NCBI RefSeq assembly: GCF_000235505.1
Contig: NZ_JH379027.1
Location: 3,366,539-3,415,305, forward strand
Length of the DNA stretch: 48,767 nt
Direction: 5' to 3'
Origin: Hungatella hathewayi WAL-18680
Lineage (GTDB): Bacteria; Bacillota; Clostridia; Lachnospirales; Lachnospiraceae
The first letter of the stretch is position 1. The number at the start of each line of letters is the position of its first letter. Shown here piece after piece: positions 39,603 through 48,060 of this stretch. The notes under the pieces were generated by a model. It saw only the letters and a list, made by a program, of their open reading frames with translations. It had not been told where the DNA came from and searched no databases. Made by a program: the position numbers and the translations under genes.

Positions 39603-40306
39603 CCTGTCTCTCCTTCCTGTTTTTCTATGATCCGCAATGTGATATCAATAGACATCTCACCGGCTGGTATCTTCTCCTCAAACAATTCAATTCTGACTGT
39701 GACCGGGTATTCCCCCGCTGGCAGACTCTTTTTCAGCCGTATGCTTTCCACGTAATATCCCGGGTCCACGCGGGTGGTGCCGCCTATTAGTCTGCCGGTT
39801 TCTTTCAGATACAGACTGATTCTGGAACTGTAATGGTTCTCCTCCGGGTTCTCATATTCAATGTTGCAGTCCCGGCTGCCTGTCTCTATGGTGGGCAGCT
39901 GGTTGAGCATCACCCGGAAGCTTCCGGCTTCCACCGGTTTTACTTCCCCTGGTTCTCCTGATGCCAGGGTTCCTTTTTTGGCATGTTTCTCCGGGCGGAT
40001 ATCCAACTGGGCCTGAATGAGTGTGGGGAACCCATAACAGGACACAACGGCGGCTGATCCGACTGCCAGGAACAGCAGCACGGCTGTCATGGATATCCAC
40101 CGGTTTCTGCGGTGGCGGTGTTTGGAGCGGCTGGTCTTCGCTCCGGCCGGGCCGGAAATTTGCCCAACTCCAATCTGCCCGTTCTCCGGTTGTTTTTCCC
40201 TCCGGCTCTCCTGCCGTTTTCCCTTTTGTCTTTCTTTCCAGTCCGCCTGCCGGCCTTCCTGTAAATTTTCCCGCTGGCTTTCCTGATTTCTCTTCTGTTC
40301 TTTCAT
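39599..40306 (-). CDS. Bitopic surface protein of the cassette, divergent paralogue 3
   Basis: The 235-residue protein has a long, very polar cytoplasmic segment (Q/E/R/K-rich, about 70 residues), one membrane segment (ISMTAVLLFLAVGSAAVVSC) and an extracellular domain. The domain contains GSFRVMLNQLPTIETGS, NIEYENPEENHYSSRISLYL, TTRVDPGYYVESIRLKKSLP and AGEYPVTVRIEL. The order of NP, PG-x-Y and LP-x-GEYP matches the two downstream paralogues at lower similarity. It starts 16 nt after the stop of the giant gene and overlaps the next gene by 4 nt. Function unknown. Confidence 0.75.
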   Translation of the reverse strand: MKEQKRNQESQRENLQEGRQADWKERQKGKRQESRREKQPENGQIGVGQISGPAGAKTSRSKHRHRRNRWISMTAVLLFLAVGSAAVVSCYGFPTLIQAQLDIRPEKHAKKGTLASGEPGEVKPVEAGSFRVMLNQLPTIETGSRDCNIEYENPEENHYSSRISLYLKETGRLIGGTTRVDPGYYVESIRLKKSLPAGEYPVTVRIELFEEKIPAGEMSIDITLRIIEKQEGETG

Positions 40307-40322
40307 CTATCCTGCCACCCGT

Positions 40323-43300
40323 CTACTGTCCTGCCACGGCTCCGGCCGTCGCGCTGTAATCATCCGCCATGACGCCGAACTGGTAACTGATGGTGTATCC
40401 AAAGTTTGGATGCTCGCTGTCATAGTACGGGTCTGCCTTGTATTTCACCAGATAGCGGTACGGCAGGGTGCCTCCGGCGGCTTTCAGCTGGTATTTCACC
40501 CAGGGATTCGTATCTGGCGTGTCCGGGTTATAATACAGGTTCCCGCTGATGACTCCGCTTCCTGTCTTCGGATTCGTGATTCCTAGTTTGACTCCGGCAT
40601 TGTATATCTGACCGCTTCCATAACCCGCATCTCTCGCAATCGGCTTCAATGCCTGGTAGCCGGTTCTGTCCGTCTTGCTGATCGGCACCGCTTTGAGTAT
40701 CTTTCCCTCCATGGGATAATACTGGCTGTTTTTGATGGTGGTGTCCGCACTGTATGCAGTCTTCTCGGTTCCATCCGGCATCAGTTCATCTTCCATTGCC
40801 ACACTAACCGGTAAATCCACTACCAGACTTTTACTGGTTACTCCCGCTATGGCAATACAGATTTCATAACGGTCGTTACCCGAAGCCCCTTCCAGAAGAA
40901 GATTCCGCTGGGTGCCCCTGGTATAAGCGGCTGCTATATTTAATGCCACTTTATCCACGGTTCCCAGTGATGTGACCGGATTATTCAGCGAGGCTGTCGA
41001 TACCACCGGTTGCAAATCCACAGTCCCGGCCTTGACAGCCACATTTTTGTTGGCGTTTGTATAACCATAGCTGCTATATCCACTGTCTGTACCTTTGATA
41101 CTGCCTTCCGCAACAAGCTGGAATTCGCTGTCCGACGCAGGTACAACCCCTGGTGTAAAGTTCTCATCGGTCAGACCAATGGCCCGCAGTTTCATATTCA
41201 GGATTCTTAAGTATCCCGGCAAGGTTACTTCCTTCCCATCAGCTCCCATCGTATCCGGTTCAAAGGTTACTTTTACTGTTTTCGGCGCCTGGAAGGTTGG
41301 ATAGCCTTTCGTCTTTTCAGTGTCCAGACTGGTGTACCAGACTCTGTCTGTTCCGGTTTTCAGGGTTCCATTGTAGGTGTTAAGGGAATTAACCACCCCA
41401 TTGGCCTTCATCTCCGTTGTAGTCAGTTCTTTTACACCGCTTCCTGTTTGTTTTTCACAATTTGCATTATTACTGTTTCCCGTAACATCCGCATAACAAT
41501 TATCAATTTTTCCGGCGCTTAGGTAAGCAAAGGCTGTAGTATCACCTGCGTTATAACAGTTTGAAAGAACGGACGTATTAGAACCTTGTATATCATCGCC
41601 CACAAAAGCCGCTATATATTCTCCTCCACCGACAATACTTCCCAGGTTATAACAGCTGGTAATCTCCACCAGATTATTATTGTTGGAAAGGATAGCCCCC
41701 ATAAACAGAGCGCTAAATTTACCGTTACAGATTACTTTGGAATTAGCTCCAATTCCCAGTTCCATGATTTTGGCCGGGTATCGTGCCACCCCTACCAGTC
41801 CAAGATAACTGTCACCATTTAGGTACATCCCATCAATTTCCGTTTTACCCCCATGGAGGGTCCCTTGATAGGGATATGAATAATTGCCAATAGGAGACCA
41901 TTTTAGTGCGTTCTCTATGTTGGCCAAATTTTTCTCACCGGTATACCCGGTATATGTTTCTCCAAAAAGGTTGATATCCTTTGCCAGTTTTATGTTCTGG
42001 TTACTGGAAGAAATATGTTCTATATTGACCTTCCTGGCAAACCAGGCCAGCTGTTCGGCTGTTTGGATTTGATACGGGTTGGTATTGCCATCTCCGGCTG
42101 GCTGTTCCATATCTTTGAGGAGACCATATTCCAGCGCTTCCCCTATCTGCTCCCAGCTTTCCGCGGATGACAGGCCTGTGGTGTTTAAGACCGGATAGGG
42201 GCTCGTCTTATCGTAAGTCCAGGAGAGGCCTGTTGTCTGTTTTAAACTGCCTCCATTCAGCCGCCATGCGGCTCCCCAGGTTCCAAGAACTTCTGGCTTT
42301 ACCACCAGACTGTTCCCATTGGTTCCATAATTATAATTTTCATCTATCAGGCAGTCCTTGATATCATCGGCACTGCCTGAATAATCGTCGATAATAGAGC
42401 TCGCACTACTGCCAATGGACGACACCACCGACACCGTTCCGGCATTCCAGCATCCGGTTACGGTTATTGTCCCGGAAACCGCAGACCCTATGATTCCGCC
42501 AGCATAACAGTCACCTTCCACCTTCCCCCTGTTCATGCAGTTTCGAATGACTACTCGATGAGCATTACCGCTTGGTACGTTGCCGATGATACCGCCCAGC
42601 GTCATTCCGTCTGGTACGCTGATATTTCCTTCGTTATAACATCCATCCAGAATCAGGCTCGACTCACCATTTGCCAAGCCGACACAGCCTCCAGAAAACA
42701 GGCCTGATCCACCTAAACTTCCTTCTTTATTTCCGCACTCGGTTATCACAACGTTGGTTCCCCGCACGTATCCGGCAATTCCTCCGCCACCCCCAGCACT
42801 TCCCGCCTCTATCCAGCTGTTGGAAATACCGGTTTTCTTGATAACGGCGTTGTCGCCCAGCGTGCCGAACAGCCCCTGGTTTCCCTCGGATCTGTCTTTT
42901 GCCAACATAGCAGTAATGGTATGATAGTTTCCGTTGAAAGTTCCTGTATACCGTTTTCCATCCGCATCACTGCCTATCGGTACCCACCGCAGAGCCTTGT
43001 CGATACCTGCCGACGAATCGTTTGGGTCATAGGCATTTTCTCCGTTGTAAAAGGAACCGTATAAGTTGATATCGTTTCTCAGTTCTCCGCATAAGTTGCT
43101 GCGGTCTGCAACATTGTTTACCTGATAGGCAAACCAGGCTAAATCCTCCGCGGTTTTTATCAGGTAAGGGTTTCCCGCTGTTCCCGGTGTTATGGAACTG
43201 GATGGGTAACGGCTGGAGGGGGCCGGGGCTGCTTGTCCCACGTCCTCCCAGCTGGTATAGACGGCCGGTGCCGTGCTGAAGGATGGGTATCCGTTGTTTC

Positions 43301-46300
43301 TATCGTCGCTCCGTATCCAGGAACCACCTCCGTTATTTAACAGGCTGAGAAATGCATCGCTTTTCATCTCAGCGGTGGTTTTGGAACCGACATTCGACAG
43401 CATGGGATTCCCCTGGCTTACCGCATTTAGGGATAAAACACTGCTGGTCTGTTTATCCCAATAGCTATCTTCGATATCTCCCTTGCTGTCGCCAACAGAG
43501 ATATTTCCGGCAAGCGCTCCCACGGTTCCGGAACTCGTATTGAGCGCACCAGCTGCATAACTGTTCCTTATCACATTTACGATACTGCTATTAAGGGTAC
43601 CCATGGCCTGTCCAACAAAGGCTCCTGTGTGACTGCTGTGCCCGGAGACAGACGCGCGGCTGTAACACATAAATATGACCAGTGATGCGGACTGCTCCAT
43701 AGTGTTGTTCACAATCCCGACCATTGCCGCGGTTCCTGAATTCCCGCCAGCGGCCGGCGCAGTGGTTGTTACCGAACAGCTGGTATCCAGTCCCACCATA
43801 TATAGCATTGTTCCGCTTCCCACATAACCAAACAGCCCGCCGACACCGGCCTGCTCCACTCTCATGTTGGCAATCACACTGGGTCCCGCAAAGCCTCCCT
43901 GATAGACATTGTCAGCCGTACCTATGGGCGTCCATCGGATCGGGGCATCGGCGGTTCCGCCATACTTGCGGCCCATTAAATCTATGTTTGTAGTGAGACT
44001 TGCTGATGCCATTGTCTTGGTACCGGCGTTCACATCATAGGCGAACAGGGCCAGTTTTTCAGCGGTGTCAATCACATAGGCACCGTCTGTGTTTGTTGAT
44101 GCCTCAGTTGCCGTGACGAAACCATCCTTAACTCCCTGAGCTACCGCACTCCAGCTGGGTGCCGGGTCCAGGGTTCCAAAGCCTGGGTATTCTCCTTCTG
44201 TGAATTTCCAGCCGCCTTCCATGTTCTGCCCATTCATTTTATAGGCAAACGCCCATGATTGAATCTGGGTCGTTGTGAGTTTCACCGCACCTCCGTTGCC
44301 ATCTCCATTTCTGGGGTCTCTGGTAATATCTGCATAACAGTTCGAATAATTTATTAGGTTTCCACTTGAAAACCTTTGAGTAGAACCTGCATTATAACAG
44401 TTTTTAACCGTTCCCCAATTACTTCCGTCAACATCATCACCTATAAATGCACTCGTGTAATTAGCAATGGCTTCCACCGTTCCCAGGTTATAGCAATCTG
44501 TTATCGTTATTGGGTTGCTAACATTTGAATTTACAAATCCTACAAACATAGCACAGCCCCATGGCCATGATGTGCCCTTAATCGCACTATTTATTCCCAC
44601 TCCAAGCCTGCTGATGACAGCCCCTTGCGCTCTTCCCACCAATCCGGTGCCATTAGCTGTTATCATATACAGTCCATCTATTTCATGCCAGTTTCCATCA
44701 ATCGTTCCTTTAAATGGCCTGGAGTCCGTTCCTATACAACTCCACATCAAAGCGCTTTCAATATTTTCCAGGTTCTGCTCCCCGGTGTAGAGTGTATATT
44801 TGCTGCCATACATATTCAGGTTTCTCATAAGTTTTACTTTGATTGTCTGATTACCCAAATCGTTCACCTGATAAGCAACCCAGCCGAACTGCTCTTCATT
44901 TTCTATCTCATAAAAACCATCACTGTTTACAACTGGCTTGCTGACCCCGGTAATCGTTCCTCCGGCTTCCACATCTGCGCCAACTTCTCCCCAGTTATTA
45001 AATGCCGCTTCCCTCGGCTCCACAGCCATGAGAGCAAAACTTCTGCTGACTCCGCCTACGGATGCTTTCAGTTTGACATTTCCGGTTGATTCGGCTTTGT
45101 TTTCCTCACTAGGCTGACTGGAGGGGGCAGCGGAAGTTGGTTCTCCGGATTCCGGCATTGCGGTCTCTTCTTCCGTTCGATTCTCCTCCGGACTCTCTGA
45201 TATTTCTGATTCCTCCTCTGAACGCTCTGACGCTGTTGGTTCCTCCTCCGGATTCTCTGACACCTCCGATTCAGGAAGTGTCTCCAGTGCGCTTCCCACC
45301 TCCGGGACTTCATGGCGGATGGAAGCTGCGGACTCTCTCACTGTCACCTGGCTGTTGGCATCGATTGTGACACCGCCCTCGGCCTCCCACTCAATTTCCT
45401 GACCATCCACTTCGGACGGAAGGATAATGTCGCCGTCCTTGAAAATGTCGACGAGGGTGGTTCCTTCCGGCAGTTTCAATGCGATAACAGAGGCACGGGA
45501 GCTGGAAGAAATTAACTCATTTTCGCTTGATGCAAAGAATTCCAGCTGCGGATATGCGCCTTCCGTCAGATACCAGTTACCGGGAATCTGAGTCTCGAAC
45601 CCAGACATTTCTGAAGTGTTCAGACCTTTCAGAGAGAATGGGTGAGCGAATTCCTGCGGATTTTTCGGCACGGATTGCTGAGCATTTTCCTGTGTGTCCT
45701 GTTCCGTAACTGACTGTGTATTTGGGGTTGTGTCCTGTTGTACATCCTGGCTGAACGCTTGAAGTTTCTCATTCTGCTGCACTTCATTTTCTTCCACACT
45801 GTCCTCTGTTTCCACCCACTCTCCTGGGCCAATCTGCTTCATGCCTGTGTGGTCCTCTTCCGGAGGGATTGTATCTGTTGTTCTGTCGGTATCCAATACT
45901 CCGGCTATCTCCGTATCGTTAGCTGGTTCACCAATTCTATCTATTGGGGGTTCCTGATTGTCATTCCCCTCATTGATTATCCCGTTGTCCACGCAGGCCA
46001 TCTGGCTGTCATAGACACAGCCATCAAGGATTCCTCCCCCTGCCGCGGTAAAGGCTTCGCAGGTGTCGGCATTTCCACTGATAATCATTGTGGAGTAACA
46101 GTTTTGGATAAAACCTTCGTGGAGGGCCGCAAATCCTCCGACAGTTCCGGCTGTCTCCATACTTCCGGCCACATAGCTGTTTTCAATTTGTCCGGAGGTT
46201 CCAATGATTCCGGCCATTCCACCTGTATAACTGTCTGTGTCATCGGAATCTGAGCTGATGACCACCAAAGTGAAGCTGTCGGAAATCTGAGTATCTCCTG

Positions 46301-48059
46301 CCACTTCCGCCACGAGGCCGCCGGCTGTGATTCTCTCAGCTACTACCAGAATATAGATATCGCCCTCCGGGCCATTTATGTATTCTTCGGGGTCATCTAT
46401 GGATTCTTCCGGTTTATCTGGAATCTGTGTGTCTTCCCTATCTGATGGAATCTCTTCTCCCTGGTCTTGTCCTGGGATGTCTCCGGTTGTTTCATCAGGG
46501 TTGTCCTCCTCTGCATCCGATGGACTTGCCATCTCCAGGACATCCGTGTCTATTACGGTTGATACTTTTAATTTCAGGTTCTGCCTGGTCAATGGAATGT
46601 ATCCTGCTGTCTCCGATAACGCATTTACATCCGTACTGTCTGCCACTTTTCTGCCAGATGCATCGGTTCCTGGATTACCTGTTCCTGCTCCGGATGTTCC
46701 TGTGCTGGATGTAGATGTTCCTGTGCTGGATGTTAATGTTCCTGTGCCGGATGTTGATGTTCCTGTGCCGGATGTTGATGTTCCTATACCGGATGTTGAT
46801 GTTCCTATACCGGACTTCAATGTTCCCGTGCCAGATGTTGGTGTTTCCGTTCCGGATGTTCCCGCCTCCGTTCCGCCAGCCCCCGCTCCCGGCGTTGACT
46901 GTCCAGTTTCGGATGTTCCCGGAGCTGGTCTGTCTGCATCAGGTGTTCCCATTTCTGGTTCCGATGGCTGGGCTTCTGATGGTCTTGTTCCGGAAGTTTC
47001 GGATTCTGAAGCGGAATCTGAACTTGAACTGTCTGTGCCGGACGTTTCCACGGATGGCTCTGATGGCTTCATTTCCGGTGTTCCGGATTCGGTGGTACCT
47101 GTGTCCGAGCCTCCGGGTCTTGAGGAATCCGCCGCTGTTGATTCCTGTGGAATGGTTCCCTCCTGGTTTTCCTCTCCTTCTGATGTGGAATCCAGGGACT
47201 CCGCATCTGTTGTTTCCACTCCCGGGCCTCCGTTGTTTCCTGGTTCTCTGTTGTCTCCGGGTTCTCCGCTATTTCCTAGTTCTCCGCTGTTTCCTGGTAC
47301 TCCGCTATTTCCTAGTTCTCCGCTGTTTCCTAGTTCTCCGCTGTTTCCTGGTTCTCCGCTGTTTCCTGGTCCCTGGGTTGATGTCTCCATCCCCTCCGGA
47401 GCCTCCCCTGAAACTCCGGTACTTTCCTCTTTTCCTGCCTCTGCATCCGTCGTTTCCAGAACTCCCGGCCCTTTCAGTTCTTCCGCATCTGCCGGGCTGG
47501 CTTTTCCTATTTGATACTCGGCCTCTGTCGGGCTTGCCGTATGGATTGCTCCCTCCATCCCACAGTTTCGAATAGAGGAGTCAACCGCATAGGCCGCCAG
47601 TGCTCCATATCCGTCCACATACCGTTCTCCGTCATAATACGTAAACGGATGCACAATCTCCGCCCCACTCAAAAACAGATGCTCCACTTCCGCGTGTTCC
47701 ATCACTCCAAACAGCGGTCTCCCAAGGCCGCTTATCACATGGCCATTTCCATCAAAACTTCCGGTAAACGGCTCTATATTCGTCCCAATGGAATATTCCA
47801 GCCAGCTTAAGTCCAAATCCTCCTCCAGCTGATATCTTCCATTCAGGTTATATTCCTCGCTTTCCGTATCCAGCAGGTACTGGGCAAACTCCTCCTCTGT
47901 GTGAAGCAGCACCAACTCCCGGCTCTTGGCTCTGGCCGTCCCGATGTTGTGAATCGCATACCCTGCCATCACCACCAAAACAATACAGGCAATGCCAGCT
48001 GCCAGATATTTCAGGTATTCCTTCTTTCCTGTTTTCGTATGTAATATAAAACGGCTCAT
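40323..48059 (-). CDS. Giant N-terminally anchored beta-solenoid (GLUG-like) surface protein, 2578 residues
   Basis: A short basic tail and a membrane segment (about 17-37, YLAAGIACIVLVVMAGYAIH) anchor the N-terminus. A first solenoid part (52-190, TGSFDGNGHVISGLG) is followed by a low-complexity region (190-470). This region holds a collagen-like G-x-y tract (about 229-277) and a SGTGTST repeat (398-459). After another short solenoid part and an E/S/P-rich linker (about 910-990) come four large modules, starting near 1043, 1323, 1628 and 1991, each opened by a phrase like TAEQLAWFA. They carry GLUG-type repeats such as GGIAGYV and ITSCYNLGS. The final domain (about 2290-2578) has no LPXTG or membrane segment and resembles the two small secreted proteins of the cassette. 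An adhesive or scaffold role is inferred. It begins 1 nt after the signal peptidase gene. Confidence 0.85.
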   Translation of the reverse strand: MSRFILHTKTGKKEYLKYLAAGIACIVLVVMAGYAIHNIGTARAKSRELVLLHTEEEFAQYLLDTESEEYNLNGRYQLEEDLDLSWLEYSIGTNIEPFTGSFDGNGHVISGLGRPLFGVMEHAEVEHLFLSGAEIVHPFTYYDGERYVDGYGALAAYAVDSSIRNCGMEGAIHTASPTEAEYQIGKASPADAEELKGPGVLETTDAEAGKEESTGVSGEAPEGMETSTQGPGNSGEPGNSGELGNSGELGNSGVPGNSGELGNSGEPGDNREPGNNGGPGVETTDAESLDSTSEGEENQEGTIPQESTAADSSRPGGSDTGTTESGTPEMKPSEPSVETSGTDSSSSDSASESETSGTRPSEAQPSEPEMGTPDADRPAPGTSETGQSTPGAGAGGTEAGTSGTETPTSGTGTLKSGIGTSTSGIGTSTSGTGTSTSGTGTLTSSTGTSTSSTGTSGAGTGNPGTDASGRKVADSTDVNALSETAGYIPLTRQNLKLKVSTVIDTDVLEMASPSDAEEDNPDETTGDIPGQDQGEEIPSDREDTQIPDKPEESIDDPEEYINGPEGDIYILVVAERITAGGLVAEVAGDTQISDSFTLVVISSDSDDTDSYTGGMAGIIGTSGQIENSYVAGSMETAGTVGGFAALHEGFIQNCYSTMIISGNADTCEAFTAAGGGILDGCVYDSQMACVDNGIINEGNDNQEPPIDRIGEPANDTEIAGVLDTDRTTDTIPPEEDHTGMKQIGPGEWVETEDSVEENEVQQNEKLQAFSQDVQQDTTPNTQSVTEQDTQENAQQSVPKNPQEFAHPFSLKGLNTSEMSGFETQIPGNWYLTEGAYPQLEFFASSENELISSSSRASVIALKLPEGTTLVDIFKDGDIILPSEVDGQEIEWEAEGGVTIDANSQVTVRESAASIRHEVPEVGSALETLPESEVSENPEEEPTASERSEEESEISESPEENRTEEETAMPESGEPTSAAPSSQPSEENKAESTGNVKLKASVGGVSRSFALMAVEPREAAFNNWGEVGADVEAGGTITGVSKPVVNSDGFYEIENEEQFGWVAYQVNDLGNQTIKVKLMRNLNMYGSKYTLYTGEQNLENIESALMWSCIGTDSRPFKGTIDGNWHEIDGLYMITANGTGLVGRAQGAVISRLGVGINSAIKGTSWPWGCAMFVGFVNSNVSNPITITDCYNLGTVEAIANYTSAFIGDDVDGSNWGTVKNCYNAGSTQRFSSGNLINYSNCYADITRDPRNGDGNGGAVKLTTTQIQSWAFAYKMNGQNMEGGWKFTEGEYPGFGTLDPAPSWSAVAQGVKDGFVTATEASTNTDGAYVIDTAEKLALFAYDVNAGTKTMASASLTTNIDLMGRKYGGTADAPIRWTPIGTADNVYQGGFAGPSVIANMRVEQAGVGGLFGYVGSGTMLYMVGLDTSCSVTTTAPAAGGNSGTAAMVGIVNNTMEQSASLVIFMCYSRASVSGHSSHTGAFVGQAMGTLNSSIVNVIRNSYAAGALNTSSGTVGALAGNISVGDSKGDIEDSYWDKQTSSVLSLNAVSQGNPMLSNVGSKTTAEMKSDAFLSLLNNGGGSWIRSDDRNNGYPSFSTAPAVYTSWEDVGQAAPAPSSRYPSSSITPGTAGNPYLIKTAEDLAWFAYQVNNVADRSNLCGELRNDINLYGSFYNGENAYDPNDSSAGIDKALRWVPIGSDADGKRYTGTFNGNYHTITAMLAKDRSEGNQGLFGTLGDNAVIKKTGISNSWIEAGSAGGGGGIAGYVRGTNVVITECGNKEGSLGGSGLFSGGCVGLANGESSLILDGCYNEGNISVPDGMTLGGIIGNVPSGNAHRVVIRNCMNRGKVEGDCYAGGIIGSAVSGTITVTGCWNAGTVSVVSSIGSSASSIIDDYSGSADDIKDCLIDENYNYGTNGNSLVVKPEVLGTWGAAWRLNGGSLKQTTGLSWTYDKTSPYPVLNTTGLSSAESWEQIGEALEYGLLKDMEQPAGDGNTNPYQIQTAEQLAWFARKVNIEHISSSNQNIKLAKDINLFGETYTGYTGEKNLANIENALKWSPIGNYSYPYQGTLHGGKTEIDGMYLNGDSYLGLVGVARYPAKIMELGIGANSKVICNGKFSALFMGAILSNNNNLVEITSCYNLGSIVGGGEYIAAFVGDDIQGSNTSVLSNCYNAGDTTAFAYLSAGKIDNCYADVTGNSNNANCEKQTGSGVKELTTTEMKANGVVNSLNTYNGTLKTGTDRVWYTSLDTEKTKGYPTFQAPKTVKVTFEPDTMGADGKEVTLPGYLRILNMKLRAIGLTDENFTPGVVPASDSEFQLVAEGSIKGTDSGYSSYGYTNANKNVAVKAGTVDLQPVVSTASLNNPVTSLGTVDKVALNIAAAYTRGTQRNLLLEGASGNDRYEICIAIAGVTSKSLVVDLPVSVAMEDELMPDGTEKTAYSADTTIKNSQYYPMEGKILKAVPISKTDRTGYQALKPIARDAGYGSGQIYNAGVKLGITNPKTGSGVISGNLYYNPDTPDTNPWVKYQLKAAGGTLPYRYLVKYKADPYYDSEHPNFGYTISYQFGVMADDYSATAGAVAGQ
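46681..46866 (-). repeat. 21-bp tandem repeat in the giant gene (SGTGTST units)
   Basis: On the plus strand a unit close to GATGTTCCTGTGCCGGATGTT recurs about nine times with small changes. It keeps the frame and encodes Ser/Thr/Gly-rich seven-residue units at residues about 398-459. Copies in the middle are nearly identical, so the number may vary between strains. Confidence 0.85.
47231..47372 (-). repeat. 18-bp tandem repeat in the giant gene coding a collagen-like G-x-y tract
   Basis: On the plus strand a unit close to TTCTCCGCTGTTTCCTGG occurs about eight times. It encodes alternating GNS and GEP/GEL/GVP triplets, so glycine stands at every third residue for about 16 triplets with one exception (REP). 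Residues about 229-277. Confidence 0.85.
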
Positions 48060-48060
48060 G

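Noticed and set aside
46378-47514. Long plus-strand frame with a repeated V-P-x-x-D-V pattern
   Set aside because: It is the mirror of the tandem repeats in the giant minus-strand gene; it lacks a ribosome-binding site and family resemblance.
37606-48059. Sortase-anchored pilus or LPXTG adhesins
   Set aside because: No LPXTG-like motif, C-terminal hydrophobic tail or sortase gene was found; the anchors are N-terminal.
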